NCBI GenBank assembly: GCA_937868565.1
Contig: CALMND010000429.1
Span: 1-37,330 of the forward strand
Direction: 5' to 3'
DNA length: 37,330 bases
Origin: an uncultured Bacteroidota bacterium
GTDB lineage: Bacteria > Bacteroidota > Bacteroidia > B-17B0 > Aurantibacillaceae
The position numbers and the translations under genes are program-made. The notes under the pieces are model-generated. The model was not told the DNA's origin. It searched no databases and was given only the letters and a program-made list of their open reading frames with translations. Below are positions 25,268-34,807 of this stretch, piece by piece. The stretch's first letter is position 1. Every line of letters begins with the position of its first letter.

Positions 25268-26056
25268 AAAATCTTTGATGTAAGCACAGACTTCATGCAC
25301 ATGTTCGATATTGAGCGTGTGTCCGGCGTTTTTTACAACAATAAATTTTGAACCGCTAATGTGTAAATGAACTTCGTTAGCCAAGTGAACCGGAAGCAAT
25401 AAATCTTTTTCGCCTTGAATAACTAAGGTGGGTGTTTTTATTTTTTCAAGTTCCTTTCTATAATCTCTCCTTTCCTTGGTAGCACGCATTAAATTAAAAA
25501 TGGCTTCAGAATTTTGATTGGATTCTTTTCTCATTTCCTTCATTGCAGAAATAGGAATGAGTGGATTTGCAAAATAAGCCTCACTTAACACGCTTGGTAG
25601 CATGATATCGAGCATTAAATTGTACCCGCCACTCTCTAACGCGCGCCACCAACTTAATTCCACAGCCTCATAATAAGGCGTTTTATGTGCGAAGGTAGAT
25701 ACTAAAACAATCTTATTCAGGTAGTGAGGATACAAAACAGCAAAATGTTGGGCTACCAGACTACCGTATGACAGTCCAACAACATGTACCTTAGAAATTC
25801 TCTCTTGATCCAGAACATATTTTAAATCGGCGGCATGCGTGTCAAAGTTGCGCCAATTCCCAGTTTTATCGCTTTGTCCTTGAAAAATAAAATCCAACAG
25901 AATAATATTGTAATTAGAACCAAAATAAGGAGTCACAAGCCCCCAAGACAATGTTGATTGAGTTAAGCCGTTCAGGAATACAATCGTCTCGCTAGAAGCA
26001 GAATTACCTTGTTTTTCGTAGTAGATACTTAGATTATCGGAAGTTTTACAAAACAT
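25262..26056 (-). CDS. Alpha/beta hydrolase
   Basis: The 264-residue protein has the alpha/beta hydrolase fold: an oxyanion-region FLNGLTQSTLSWG, the nucleophile elbow GLSYGS (Ser96), the acid in VIQGEKDLLLP, and the catalytic His in KNAGHTLNIEH. A cap region lies between about residues 120 and 200. There is no signal peptide, so it is cytoplasmic. Substrate is not readable. It ends the HNH/LD-carboxypeptidase/hydrolase operon, starting 1 base after the carboxypeptidase stop. Confidence 0.92.
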   Translation of the reverse strand: MFCKTSDNLSIYYEKQGNSASSETIVFLNGLTQSTLSWGLVTPYFGSNYNIILLDFIFQGQSDKTGNWRNFDTHAADLKYVLDQERISKVHVVGLSYGSLVAQHFAVLYPHYLNKIVLVSTFAHKTPYYEAVELSWWRALESGGYNLMLDIMLPSVLSEAYFANPLIPISAMKEMRKESNQNSEAIFNLMRATKERRDYRKELEKIKTPTLVIQGEKDLLLPVHLANEVHLHISGSKFIVVKNAGHTLNIEHVHEVCAYIKDFL

Positions 26057-26057
26057 A

Positions 26058-26954
26058 TTACAGAGAGTTTAAACTACTACCAGTTTTCTTGACTATTAAT
26101 TCTGTTTTTTTCCCAAAATAAAGAGCCATATTTTTTTCAACATGCCCTGCAGGGAAATTAAAACAAACCGGGTATTTGTATTCCTTTACAGCGTCCCAAA
26201 CAATTTCTTCAGCTGTTTTTCCGAACGGAATTGCATTGTCTTTCATGTCCGACATTCCGCCTATAATCAAGCCTTTAAGTTTTTCTAGCTTACCGCTCCT
26301 TTTTAACTGAAGCATCATTCTATCAATATGATACAATTGCTCATCGAGATCTTCAATAAAAAGAATTTTGTTCGTACAATCCAAATCATCTGTACTACCG
26401 GCTAATGCAAATAAAAGAGACAAATTGCCACCCACAATTTCTCCAATTGCCTTTCCGGGTCGGTTTAAGTTATTTGCCGGAATGTTGTATGAAACGTCTT
26501 CTCCAAAAAGCAATTGTTTTATGGAAAAGCTTGCAGTCAAGTTTTTTGTAAATTGAAATGCCATCGTACCGTGTATGCAAGCTATGTTAATTTTCGCGAG
26601 CCGACATTGGATAACTGTTGTATCACTGTATCCAACAAACCATTTCGGCTTTTTCATAAGAGGCTTAAAATTGACTGAGTCAATGATTCTTAAGGTACCA
26701 TAGCCACCGCCCGCTATTAAAACTGCTTTGGCAGAAGTATGATTAATGGCCCATTGCAAATCTGAGGCGCGCTGTGCATCTGTTCCGGCAAATTGATGAT
26801 GGGTACGAAATAAATTTTTACCTGTAATGACATTTAAACCCCAACTTTTCAAAATTGCAATTGCAGGCCGAATCGATTCTTTGCTTCTAGCACGGGCAGT
26901 GCCAATTATTAAAATAGTATCTCCTTCTTTGAGGAAGCGAGGCAGTAAAGACAT
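26058..26954 (-). CDS. LD-carboxypeptidase (S66 family, LdcA-like)
   Basis: The 298-residue protein shows S66 hallmarks: GTARARSKE near the N-terminus, AVLIAGGGYGTLRIID, the nucleophile Ser110 in WFVGYSDTTVI, HGTMAFQF, the catalytic Glu region ILFIEDLDEQLYHIDRMMLQL, and the final His in FPAGHVEKNMALYFG. The family removes the terminal D-Ala from tetrapeptides during murein recycling in the cytoplasm. It is preceded without any spacer by the HNH gene and followed after 1 base by the hydrolase, so all three are co-transcribed. Confidence 0.93.
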   Translation of the reverse strand: MSLLPRFLKEGDTILIIGTARARSKESIRPAIAILKSWGLNVITGKNLFRTHHQFAGTDAQRASDLQWAINHTSAKAVLIAGGGYGTLRIIDSVNFKPLMKKPKWFVGYSDTTVIQCRLAKINIACIHGTMAFQFTKNLTASFSIKQLLFGEDVSYNIPANNLNRPGKAIGEIVGGNLSLLFALAGSTDDLDCTNKILFIEDLDEQLYHIDRMMLQLKRSGKLEKLKGLIIGGMSDMKDNAIPFGKTAEEIVWDAVKEYKYPVCFNFPAGHVEKNMALYFGKKTELIVKKTGSSLNSL

Positions 26955-27665
26955 TTATTTTTTCTTTCTTCTAGCGGATTTTGCTTTTTCTTTTGGTTTA
27001 CTAAGTTTTCTTCTTCTGGAGTCAAGTATAGCTTTTTCTCTCGCTGTTTTTTTTTCATGAAAAGCGATATTATTTAAATTCTGCTTATATTTTTTGTGCA
27101 AAGGTTCGTTATCCACATGAATATGATACCAAAATTCTCCCGATTTAATGCGATAAATCTGCATTTCGGAAACACCAAATTTGTTGGCTATTTGTCTTAA
27201 TGACAATTTTCTTTTAGGATCCCAGATCATTTTCTTTAATGCGATTACATTTTTTTCATTCATTACTTTTGAATGTGTACTTCTGGTAATTGCCTTTTTA
27301 GTTCGTGCTTCTATGGAGCGAGGGCTTTTCGAAGTGTGAGCACGGTGCTCCTTTAATGTAGCCCATTTAAGATTATCCACATGGTCGTTTAAATAATTGT
27401 GGTCTTTGTGAATAACGAAAATATGTTTTGAAGAAGGTTTTTTTAAAAAAGCAATCGCAACTTCTCTAAAAAGAAAAATGGCTTTATTTTTACCGTGTTG
27501 TCTCACATTGTATCGGTAGTGCCCACTTGTTGCTTTAAAAGGTCTTACATCCACCTTCCCATTGGTCATTACACCAAAACGGCCGTGATTAGAAACCACA
27601 TAGGGGACTGTTGGCTTTTTACCGTGAATAAGTACTGCTTTCCAAATTTCTTTTTTGCTGCTCAT
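26955..27665 (-). CDS. NUMOD4/HNH-type DNA-binding protein with helix-turn-helix
   Basis: The 236-residue protein has three parts. Residues 5-45 resemble NUMOD4 (EIWKAVLIHG, YVVSNHGRFGV). Residues 80-103 form an HNH-like motif (VIHKDHNYLNDHVDNLKWAT), with H86, D88, N93 and N98. Residues 150-175 form a helix-turn-helix (LSLRQIANKFGVSEMQIYRIKSG). The last 40 residues are very Lys/Arg-rich. This layout is that of phage and homing-type HNH nucleases. Yet the gene starts an operon with cell-wall and hydrolase genes and has no spacer before ldcA, so it looks settled. Whether it still cuts DNA is unknown. Confidence 0.85.
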   Translation of the reverse strand: MSSKKEIWKAVLIHGKKPTVPYVVSNHGRFGVMTNGKVDVRPFKATSGHYRYNVRQHGKNKAIFLFREVAIAFLKKPSSKHIFVIHKDHNYLNDHVDNLKWATLKEHRAHTSKSPRSIEARTKKAITRSTHSKVMNEKNVIALKKMIWDPKRKLSLRQIANKFGVSEMQIYRIKSGEFWYHIHVDNEPLHKKYKQNLNNIAFHEKKTAREKAILDSRRRKLSKPKEKAKSARRKKK

Positions 27666-27712
27666 GTTACGTTAATTTAAAATAGATATACTTCGAAACT
27701 GTTTTTTACCTT

Positions 27713-27720
27713 TACCTTTG
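27713..27720 (+). promoter_or_regulatory. Candidate -7 box (TACCTTTG) for metG
   Basis: An exact TAnnTTTG match in the divergent HNH/metG spacer, part of a short direct repeat (TTTACC TTTACC). It predicts a leader of about 74 bases before the metG ATG. No clear -33 TTG. Confidence 0.4.
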
Positions 27721-27761
27721 TATAAAAGTAATAATTAATAATATATAAAGGAAAAAACGCC

Positions 27762-27775
27762 CGCAATATTTTGCG
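27762..27775 (+). other. Small hairpin in the metG leader
   Basis: CGCAA-TATT-TTGCG forms a 5-base-pair stem-loop 22 bases before the metG ATG. It lacks a U-tract, so it is not a terminator. It is too small to call a known riboswitch or T-box. Confidence 0.25.
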
Positions 27776-27797
27776 ATAGGTAAATACCGTAAAAAGC

Positions 27798-29840
27798 ATG
27801 GATTCAAAATTTAAAAGAACAATAGTAACAGCAGCGTTGCCTTATGCTAACGGTCCAGTTCATATTGGTCACCTTTCAGGATGCTACCTTCCTGCAGACA
27901 TCTATGTTCGCTACTTAAGATCTGTAGGTCATGATGTGAAATTTGTGTGTGGTAGCGATGAACACGGCGTGCCAATAACAATCAAGGCAAAAAAGGAAAG
28001 TATCAGTCCGCAGGCAGTTGTAGACAAATATCATAAAATGATGGGGGATTCTTTTCAGAAGTTTGGAATTTCGTTTGACATTTACTCAAGAACCTCTTCA
28101 AAAACGCATCACAAAACTGCTTCCGATTTTTTCAAAACATTGTATGACAAAAACGTTTTTACTGAGCAAATCACTGAACAGTATTACGATGAAAGTGCCA
28201 AGCAGTTTCTGGCAGATCGATATATAATTGGCACTTGCCCGAGGTGTTCTAATCCTAATGCTTATGGTGATCAGTGCGAAAAGTGTGGATCTTCTTTGAG
28301 TCCAACAGATTTAATAGATCCAAAATCAACATTGTCTGGCAATAAGCCTGTTCTAAAACAAACCAAGAATTGGTTTTTACCTTTAGATAAACTTCAGCCA
28401 AAAATAAGGAAGTATCTCGAGGAGCATACAGAATGGAAACCAAATGTTTTTGGTCAGTGTAAGAGCTGGCTTGATAGTGGCGACGGGCTTCAACCGAGGG
28501 CAATGACAAGAGACCTCGACTGGGGCGTACCAGTTCCGCTTAGCGATGCTAGCGGCAAAGTGCTCTACGTTTGGTTTGACGCTCCTATAGGGTATATTTC
28601 TGCTACCAAAGAATTATTACCGGAAACCTGGGAAAACTACTGGAAGAAAAAGGACACTCGGTTGATTCATTTTATCGGCAAAGACAATATTGTTTTTCAT
28701 TGCATCATTTTTCCGGCTATGCTTATGGAGCACGGTGAATTTATTTTACCAGACAATGTGCCTGCTAATGAGTTTCTAAATCTGGAAGGAGAAAAAATCT
28801 CAACTTCGCGTAACTGGGCGGTTTGGCTTCACGAGTATTTATCTGAATTTGTAGGTCAACAGGATGCGCTACGTTATACACTCTGTACGAATGCCCCTGA
28901 GGCAAAGGATAATGATTTTACTTGGAAGGATTTTCAGGCAAAAAACAACAATGAGCTGGTGGCAATTTTTGGAAACTTTATTAACAGGACCTTGGTTTTA
29001 ACACATAAATATTACGAAGGGGTTGTTCCTGAGACCCACACATATTTAAAAGAAGACTTATTGGTTTTAGAAGAACTGGCTGGCGCACCCGCTAAAATTT
29101 CAAGAGCGATTGAACAGTTTAAATTTCGTGAAGCAATAAGTGAATGGATGAATGTAGCAAGAATTGGAAACAAGTACCTCGCAGAAACCGAGCCGTGGAA
29201 ATTAATTAAAACAGATGAAAGCAGAGTAAAAACCATTATGAATGTGGCTTTGCAAATTTCCTGCAATCTCGCTATTCTTGCTGAACCATTTTTACCGTTT
29301 ACCTCCGTTAAACTTTTTGGTTTGTTGAATATAAACCCTTTAAAGTGGCTGTCTGCCAATCAAACCAACAATTTGCCTGTGGGACACAGAATTAACAAAG
29401 ATGAGCTACTTTTTTCAAAAATAGAGGATGAAGTCATTGAGCTTCAATTACAGAAACTCAGACAAAGTAAAGAAGAAAACGCAGCACCAAAAACGATAAA
29501 GGAAATAAAACCGGAAACATCATTTGACGATTTTGGAAAAATGGATATTCGAACGGCCACCATTTTGGAAGCGGAAGTAGTTCCTAAAACCGACAAGTTA
29601 TTAAAGTTGACACTTGATACCGGACTCGACAAAAGAACTGTTGTGAGTGGAATAGCACTATTCTATAAACCTGAAAACATTATAGGTCAAAAAGTGTGTC
29701 TGCTTGCTAACCTAGCGCCACGCAAAATCAAAGGCATCGAAAGTCAGGGTATGATTTTAATGGCAGAAAATGCGAACGGAGAATTGTGTTTTGTTTCACC
29801 TGTTAATAGTGATTTTGAAAATGGTTCCCTTGTCAAATAG
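27798..29840 (+). CDS. metG: Methionyl-tRNA synthetase
   Basis: The 680-residue class I synthetase has the HIGH signature (residues 22-25) in [15 protein letters not shown], a zinc knuckle ([21 protein letters not shown]), KISTS in place of KMSKS, and the methionine pocket [15 protein letters not shown]. The anticodon-binding helical domain follows (about 395-545). The C-terminal EMAP/Trbp111-type tRNA-binding domain (about 575-680: [33 protein letters not shown]) dimerises the enzyme. It charges initiator and elongator tRNA-Met. The gene end overlaps the next start by 20 bases. Confidence 0.97.
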   Translation: MDSKFKRTIVTAALPYANGPVHIGHLSGCYLPADIYVRYLRSVGHDVKFVCGSDEHGVPITIKAKKESISPQAVVDKYHKMMGDSFQKFGISFDIYSRTSSKTHHKTASDFFKTLYDKNVFTEQITEQYYDESAKQFLADRYIIGTCPRCSNPNAYGDQCEKCGSSLSPTDLIDPKSTLSGNKPVLKQTKNWFLPLDKLQPKIRKYLEEHTEWKPNVFGQCKSWLDSGDGLQPRAMTRDLDWGVPVPLSDASGKVLYVWFDAPIGYISATKELLPETWENYWKKKDTRLIHFIGKDNIVFHCIIFPAMLMEHGEFILPDNVPANEFLNLEGEKISTSRNWAVWLHEYLSEFVGQQDALRYTLCTNAPEAKDNDFTWKDFQAKNNNELVAIFGNFINRTLVLTHKYYEGVVPETHTYLKEDLLVLEELAGAPAKISRAIEQFKFREAISEWMNVARIGNKYLAETEPWKLIKTDESRVKTIMNVALQISCNLAILAEPFLPFTSVKLFGLLNINPLKWLSANQTNNLPVGHRINKDELLFSKIEDEVIELQLQKLRQSKEENAAPKTIKEIKPETSFDDFGKMDIRTATILEAEVVPKTDKLLKLTLDTGLDKRTVVSGIALFYKPENIIGQKVCLLANLAPRKIKGIESQGMILMAENANGELCFVSPVNSDFENGSLVK

Positions 29841-30756
29841 AATCATTAACGTTATTGTCTTAACACTGTTAAGCACATCGGCGGTTTTTTCTCAGAATCA
29901 GAAGGAGATAAATCAGATGGAGCTTGACCGGCAGAACAACTATGGTAAGGAGTATAAAGACAAAAAACAATTTGAGAAATTCTATAAAAGAAGAAAAATT
30001 ATTGGAGCTTGGCAAATCAATCAACTAAGAGAAGGTGCTTTGGTTGTAAGATTAAAAACTAAAAGCCTGCTTATCAATTCTTTAATGAAAGCGGGGGATA
30101 TTGTAGGAGCGGAGCAAGTTAAACTGGAAATGAAAGCTACTAATTTGTGCGTTATGCGTGCTTATTACCGCAATTACAATTTTAGTAAGTTGTATTTTAT
30201 TTACAGTAACAGCAGTGATAGCCTGCAGAACGGTATACGAGAGAACATATTTTTGGATAGCTCCTTGGCTATTGACTCAAGAATAAAAATGCAGGAAAAA
30301 TTTTATCTAATCGCTGAAACTGATAATTTGTATAATTCTTCAATCGGATTTGTTAAGGAGGACACTGCAAAATTTGTGACAGAAGGAGGTTCCCCAACTT
30401 TGACGGATTTCCCGATTGTTATTAAGAACAAATTTGGACATCAACTTAAGAGACCCTTTCCGTATTGGTCTGGAGTGCGTATTATTCCAGACAAGGCGGT
30501 TTATGAAACTCTTGTTCTAGTGGATGGCCAAAAAATCCCGTTTAATATTGGGGACATAAAAAAATTTATGCGGGATAAAGTATACTATACAATTGGCAAT
30601 ACAACGGCAGCTTTGTTTATTCAAAGACAATTTACTTTTAGCATGTTTTCTGTTTCAGTAGATAACCTGAATCAGAACCTTTATGATTATCTGAGAGCAA
30701 ATCCAAAATATGAACAGGACAATATAAGCTCCGAAATTAAGCCTTTTCTATATTAG
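29821..30756 (+). CDS. Exported protein of unknown function
   Basis: The ATG at 29821 gives 311 residues; a longer frame to 29770 lies inside metG and lacks a signal peptide at its start. Residues 1-25 form a signal peptide ([18 protein letters not shown]). The mature part begins with a charged helical region (about 26-75), followed by a strand-rich region and [12 protein letters not shown] near the end. No cysteine motif, catalytic signature or sorting domain is visible. I do not recognise the family. The 20-base overlap with metG means it is co-transcribed with a housekeeping gene. Confidence 0.75.
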   Translation: MVPLSNRIINVIVLTLLSTSAVFSQNQKEINQMELDRQNNYGKEYKDKKQFEKFYKRRKIIGAWQINQLREGALVVRLKTKSLLINSLMKAGDIVGAEQVKLEMKATNLCVMRAYYRNYNFSKLYFIYSNSSDSLQNGIRENIFLDSSLAIDSRIKMQEKFYLIAETDNLYNSSIGFVKEDTAKFVTEGGSPTLTDFPIVIKNKFGHQLKRPFPYWSGVRIIPDKAVYETLVLVDGQKIPFNIGDIKKFMRDKVYYTIGNTTAALFIQRQFTFSMFSVSVDNLNQNLYDYLRANPKYEQDNISSEIKPFLY

Positions 30757-30758
30757 GA

Positions 30759-31346
30759 CTAGCTTTTCCCAAGCAATTTAGAAATATACTTCCCTAAAAT
30801 GTCAAATTCCAGATTGACTTTACTTCCTACTGTTAAGTTTTTAAAATTGCTATTTTCAAAGGTATAAGGAATAATGCACACTGAAAACTGGGAGTCACCT
30901 GACCTCACAACAGTTAAGCTAACTCCATTAACCGTTATACTTCCTTTTTCAACTGTAAAGCGATTTTTGCTTTTTTCGTAGTCAAATAAAAACTCCCAAC
31001 TTCCATTCAAATTTTTAATTTCACTGCAAATACCAATAGTATCCACGTGACCTTGTACCATGTGCCCGTCAAACCGACCATTAGCAAGCATGCAACGCTC
31101 CAGATTAACAAGACTACCAAGAGTTAATTCAGCGAGTGAAGTTCTCTTTAAGGTTTCTTCTATGGCTGTAACTGTATAAAGATTGCCATTTATTTTTACA
31201 ACAGTTAAGCAAACACCGTTATGTGATAAACTCTGATCAATTTTTAATTCGTGAGTAATGGAACTTGAAAAGGTAAAATGGATGTTCGAAGATTCTGCTT
31301 CGATTTTTTCAAGTTTAGCAAGCGTTTCGATAATTCCTGTAAACAT
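30759..31346 (-). CDS. ribE: Riboflavin synthase, alpha chain
   Basis: The 195-residue protein starts MFTGIIE, invariant in the family. It has two lumazine-binding barrels (about 1-90 and 95-190), with SLSHNGVCLTVV in the first and GSITVNGVSLTVV in the second, plus NGRFDGHMVQGHVDTIG. It converts two 6,7-dimethyl-8-ribityllumazine molecules into riboflavin and the pyrimidine by-product. The ATG overlaps the stop of the TlpA-like gene as TAATG. It ends 2 bases from the convergent exported-protein gene. Confidence 0.96.
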   Translation of the reverse strand: MFTGIIETLAKLEKIEAESSNIHFTFSSSITHELKIDQSLSHNGVCLTVVKINGNLYTVTAIEETLKRTSLAELTLGSLVNLERCMLANGRFDGHMVQGHVDTIGICSEIKNLNGSWEFLFDYEKSKNRFTVEKGSITVNGVSLTVVRSGDSQFSVCIIPYTFENSNFKNLTVGSKVNLEFDILGKYISKLLGKS

Positions 31347-32572
31347 TATTCTTTCAATAATTGATTAATTAAAGCCTCGGTATTGTTTTTAAAAAAAGCA
31401 TATTCCTGTCCGGTTGCAGGACCGCTGAAACCTGTGTGGATCTTAATAATTTCGTGCTTTTTATTTAAAAAAAAAGTAGTAGGAAAGGCTGAAATCTTAT
31501 TCACGATTGAAAAGAGTTCAGAAGCTCTATCTTTACCGGTTTGCTGGGTAATCAGGATTGGATATTTCACCGAGTATTTGTCTCTTAAGCGCGTCACTTG
31601 CTTTCTGGCTTTTTCGTACTCAGTTGTTTTTTCAAAAGCAAGAGCAATAATTTCAAGACCTTGCCTAGAATGCAGTTGGTATATTTCCGAGAGATAAGCA
31701 GTTTCATCCATACAATTTGGACACCAGCTGCCCATAATTTGAATAATAACGGCTTTGTTGTCGAATTTTTTGTCATTTAACGAAACTAAATTTCCGTTTA
31801 AATCAGGAAAAGAAAAACTTAGTTTTTGTCCTCTGTTTTTAATTGTAGTAATTTCTTCAGCATTTGTCAGGGAAAAAAGTTCGTTTTTTTTGCCAATCCA
31901 ATTTTCCTGCCAACTCACGCCGCTGTAAAATTTGCCATTCACTAAATCGTCACCGTTAATCTCGGCGCTGAATAGAAACGCATGACTTCCGTCGAAACAG
32001 GATAAAAAAAGTGTTTTGCCATTTTTCATACCTTCCAAATATCGATAGTCGCCTGTTTCAGTTAAAAATGTCCCCTCTACCAAATCCGTTTGCTCTATGT
32101 GATGGAAGAGCCCAATTGCTTTAGACAGATCTCTCGAATCAGGGGAGAATGTAACTTCCCATTTCCCTTCAAAAAGAGGCTCCGCTGTTCCGGGTTCAAA
32201 TAAAAAGCGTTTCGGTTCGCCATAGGTAGCCTTAAATCTTATTGTGTTAGAACTTGTTTTATAATTATTAATCCAAGTGCCCTCCAGATCATTTCCCTTT
32301 AGGACAGTTTTAAACTCCGTGTCGAACACAGGCATCTTAAAATTAACAGAATCACCCTTTATGCTAATTTCAGTTACCACAATTCTTTCGTCACCGTTTC
32401 TGATAATGATGCTGGGCTTTCTTTGCTTATACTTAACTTCAAAATTAAATGGAAGTTCTACATTGTTCCGCTCATTTAAGATTAAAACGCCTCTGTAAAT
32501 TCCTTCTTTCAGTTTTTTTGAAAACATGGTAATTGACAAAAAAACGCCAACAATTATTAGTAAATAGCGCAT
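31346..32572 (-). CDS. TlpA/ResA-like thioredoxin-fold protein, exported
   Basis: The 408-residue protein has an N-terminal signal peptide or anchor (RYLLIIVGVFLSITMF). Residues 20-240 form a beta-rich domain of unknown role, found ahead of TlpA domains in this phylum. Residues about 250-405 are thioredoxin-like, with GSWCPNC (CxxC near residue 285) and the late cis-Pro region ISAFPTTFFLNKKHEIIKIHTG. It should reduce or exchange disulfides in the periplasm, for instance for cytochrome c maturation, and a cytochrome-like lipoprotein is encoded two genes upstream. It overlaps both neighbours by 1 base (TAATG). Confidence 0.9.
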   Translation of the reverse strand: MRYLLIIVGVFLSITMFSKKLKEGIYRGVLILNERNNVELPFNFEVKYKQRKPSIIIRNGDERIVVTEISIKGDSVNFKMPVFDTEFKTVLKGNDLEGTWINNYKTSSNTIRFKATYGEPKRFLFEPGTAEPLFEGKWEVTFSPDSRDLSKAIGLFHHIEQTDLVEGTFLTETGDYRYLEGMKNGKTLFLSCFDGSHAFLFSAEINGDDLVNGKFYSGVSWQENWIGKKNELFSLTNAEEITTIKNRGQKLSFSFPDLNGNLVSLNDKKFDNKAVIIQIMGSWCPNCMDETAYLSEIYQLHSRQGLEIIALAFEKTTEYEKARKQVTRLRDKYSVKYPILITQQTGKDRASELFSIVNKISAFPTTFFLNKKHEIIKIHTGFSGPATGQEYAFFKNNTEALINQLLKE

Positions 32573-33627
32573 TAGTCTTTATAACTTCTATTTACCATAT
32601 TAGCAATTCTGTATAACAAGCGAGCGGCAACATTTGCATCCCAGTCTCCACCACCAAAACCAGGACTTACTTCGTTTAAATCAAAAGCAATTATTTTTCG
32701 GCCGCTGCTTACAATTTTTTCCAAAAGAAAGAGTACTTGTTCTGTTTCAAAGCCACCGGCAACAGGAGTGCCGGTATTTGGGCATAATTTTGGGTCTAAT
32801 CCGTCAATATCAAAACTTAAGTAAATATTTTTGGGTAATTCAGCAATTATTCTGTTACATATCCTATCCCAACTGTCGCCCGAAAACTGAGCATATTTTA
32901 TATCCCTATCAAAAAAAGTTTTGATTCTGCCTTGGCTTTTTTGAATTAAGTTCAGTTCTTCCTCACAATAATCGCGAATTCCGACTTGCACTAATTTTTC
33001 AATTTCTTTTATTTTAAGCGCATTGAACATAATAGAAGCGTGTGAAAATTCAAAACCTTCGTAAGCATTTCTCAAATCTGCATGCGCGTCAATCTGGAGA
33101 ATAGTGTAGTTCCCGAATTTTTCTGAAAGCGCTTGCATAAAACCTAAAGGAGTAGAATGATCGCCTCCTAATAATCCAACTATTTTATTTTGATTTAAAA
33201 AATGAAGTGTTCGATTTTTAACCCATTGATTTAGCCATAAGCACTCGTTGGTAATTTTCTGTGAAGCCTTTTTTAATTCTTCTGAGTTTTCGTCGCCACC
33301 ATTTGCAAGAGCGCCGATATACTCTTCCGCAGACGCACGTAGCAAAGTACTTTTCGTTTTTATTTCATCGTTTATTTCGTCTAGACCAATACCTTTTTTC
33401 CAGGCATCTTTCACAAAGGGATCATGAAGATCTACCTGATAACTCGCATCTAGGATGGCTCGTGGTCCGTTAACGGTACCACTCCCATAGCTAACTGTTA
33501 CTTCCCATGGAACAGGAACCAAAACAGTTTCGCATTCATCTAGAGTAAACGGTAAACCAAACATTCCATCGTTTAACTGGCCGATGCCATTGGCATCAAA
33601 GTTTTTGATTTTATCTTCTTTTGTCAT
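32572..33627 (-). CDS. Agmatinase/arginase family ureohydrolase
   Basis: The 351-residue ureohydrolase has all manganese motifs: GLLGGDHSTPLG, QIDAHADLRNAYEG (D-x-H-x-D) and LSFDIDGLDP, followed by PNTGTPVAGG. HADLR favours agmatinase (agmatine to putrescine and urea), but formimidoylglutamase or arginase cannot be excluded. No arginine decarboxylase is adjacent. Its ATG is 1 base after the stop of the cytochrome-like lipoprotein gene, and its stop overlaps the start of the TlpA-like gene, so it is embedded in that operon. Confidence 0.92.
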   Translation of the reverse strand: MTKEDKIKNFDANGIGQLNDGMFGLPFTLDECETVLVPVPWEVTVSYGSGTVNGPRAILDASYQVDLHDPFVKDAWKKGIGLDEINDEIKTKSTLLRASAEEYIGALANGGDENSEELKKASQKITNECLWLNQWVKNRTLHFLNQNKIVGLLGGDHSTPLGFMQALSEKFGNYTILQIDAHADLRNAYEGFEFSHASIMFNALKIKEIEKLVQVGIRDYCEEELNLIQKSQGRIKTFFDRDIKYAQFSGDSWDRICNRIIAELPKNIYLSFDIDGLDPKLCPNTGTPVAGGFETEQVLFLLEKIVSSGRKIIAFDLNEVSPGFGGGDWDANVAARLLYRIANMVNRSYKD

Positions 33628-33628
33628 T

Positions 33629-34027
33629 TTAATTAAACAAGCATCCTTGTTTAATCCATAAATTTAGGACTTTTATTTGACAGGAATCTAAAAGTTTTTT
33701 GGGAGGCGGGGGCATTTGAATATTGCCTGGAGTACAAATAACAACATTCATTAATTCACCCAGTGCGAGGGACTTTGTATGAGTGTAAGAATCCAAATTA
33801 ATACCTCCGGAACCCGGCGCGGAATGACAAGGCAAACAATTGTCACGAATAATTTTGCTTACGGTATTGGAATAGGAAATAATGGCCTTGGGAGCAACCT
33901 CACACGGTTTTGTAACTCCTGTGTTAGTAACCTGGGTAACAAGTGGAGTATCTTTTTTCGGATAACCTACAGTTTTACTACAAGAAAAGAGTATAAGGCA
34001 AAATATAAAAGTGACTATCAATTTCAC
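33629..34027 (-). CDS. Small cytochrome c-like lipoprotein
   Basis: Starting at GTG (34027), the 132-residue protein has a lipobox LFSC (lipidated Cys16) and a single haem c motif CLPCH (C64, C67, H68). SAPGSGGINLDSY follows, and a candidate axial Met105 in NIQMPPPPK. This is the short Cys-x2-Cys-His domain seen in many predicted membrane-anchored c-type cytochromes of this phylum. It should face the periplasm or surface and carry one haem. Electron partners are unknown. It is the first gene of the agmatinase/TlpA-like/ribE operon. Confidence 0.88.
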   Translation of the reverse strand: MKLIVTFIFCLILFSCSKTVGYPKKDTPLVTQVTNTGVTKPCEVAPKAIISYSNTVSKIIRDNCLPCHSAPGSGGINLDSYTHTKSLALGELMNVVICTPGNIQMPPPPKKLLDSCQIKVLNLWIKQGCLFN

Positions 34028-34078
34028 CTAGCAAAACTGTGAAATATAACAGGTATTGATATTACGGAATAGTTATCA

Positions 34079-34729
34079 CTAAGGAGACAGCCGCGAAATT
34101 ATCCAATTATTTTTTTCAAGGGTGTAACTAATTCTATCATGAAGCCTGCTTTTACGGCCCTGCCAAAATTCGTAATAGTTTGCTTTTAAAACCCAACCTC
34201 CCCAGTAAGAAGGGCGGGAAACTTCTTTACCTTCAAATTGTTTTTTATAAAATTCTAATTTTTCCTCTAACTCTTTACGAGACTGAAGCAGCTCGCTTTG
34301 CTGCGAAGCCCAAGCTCCCAATTTAGATTCAAGAGGCCTGCTATTAAAATAGGAATCACTTGTTATAGTATTGCAGGGAACAACAACCCCTTCAATTCTA
34401 ATTTGCCGTTCCAACTCGGGCCAAAAAAAATTGATACATGCGTTGGGATTCTGATTTAAGTGTTTACCTTTTTTAGACGAGTAATTGCCATAAAAAACAA
34501 AACAATTTTTATCGAATTCCCGCAAATAAACAATGCGTGATGATGGTTTATTTTTTTCTGAAACTGTGCTCAGAGTCATAGCTTGCACTTCGGGAATCAT
34601 GGCCTTTATAGCCTCTTGTAACCAGTTCTCAAATTGCAAGGCAGGATTTTCCTGGACATCTGATTCGTTTAATGTACCTTTGGTAAAATCCTCTCTCAAA
34701 CTATTAATGTGATTTCTTAAATCGTCCAC
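34079..34729 (-). CDS. pdxH: Pyridoxamine 5'-phosphate oxidase
   Basis: The 216-residue FMN enzyme has full family length. Visible are the N-terminal helices with NPALQFENWLQEA, PSSRIVYLREFD, FVFYGNYSSKKGKHL (FMN phosphate contact), FFWPELERQIRIEG, YFNSRPLESKLGAWASQQSE, and the C-terminal FWQGRKSRLHDRI. It oxidises pyridoxine or pyridoxamine phosphate to PLP. The start is GTG at 34729; no ATG is present at the expected position. It is separated from the operon downstream by 51 bases and from the upstream gene by 78. Confidence 0.95.
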   Translation of the reverse strand: MDDLRNHINSLREDFTKGTLNESDVQENPALQFENWLQEAIKAMIPEVQAMTLSTVSEKNKPSSRIVYLREFDKNCFVFYGNYSSKKGKHLNQNPNACINFFWPELERQIRIEGVVVPCNTITSDSYFNSRPLESKLGAWASQQSELLQSRKELEEKLEFYKKQFEGKEVSRPSYWGGWVLKANYYEFWQGRKSRLHDRISYTLEKNNWIISRLSP

Positions 34730-34807
34730 TATGTAAAGATACGAATGATTAGGAATTGAGAAAACAGGAAGTGTTGAACTAAACTTATGACCAAAGAAAG
34801 TAAATAA

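Noticed and set aside
26885-26905. Sigma-54-like TTGGCAC-N5-GTGC on the minus strand
   Set aside because: GG-N10-GC spacing fits, but the -12 element is GTGC and it falls in the conserved coding start of the LD-carboxypeptidase.
26955-27665. HNH gene as a recent mobile element
   Set aside because: No terminal repeats, target duplications or transposase are seen, and it abuts the next gene without a spacer as in a settled operon.
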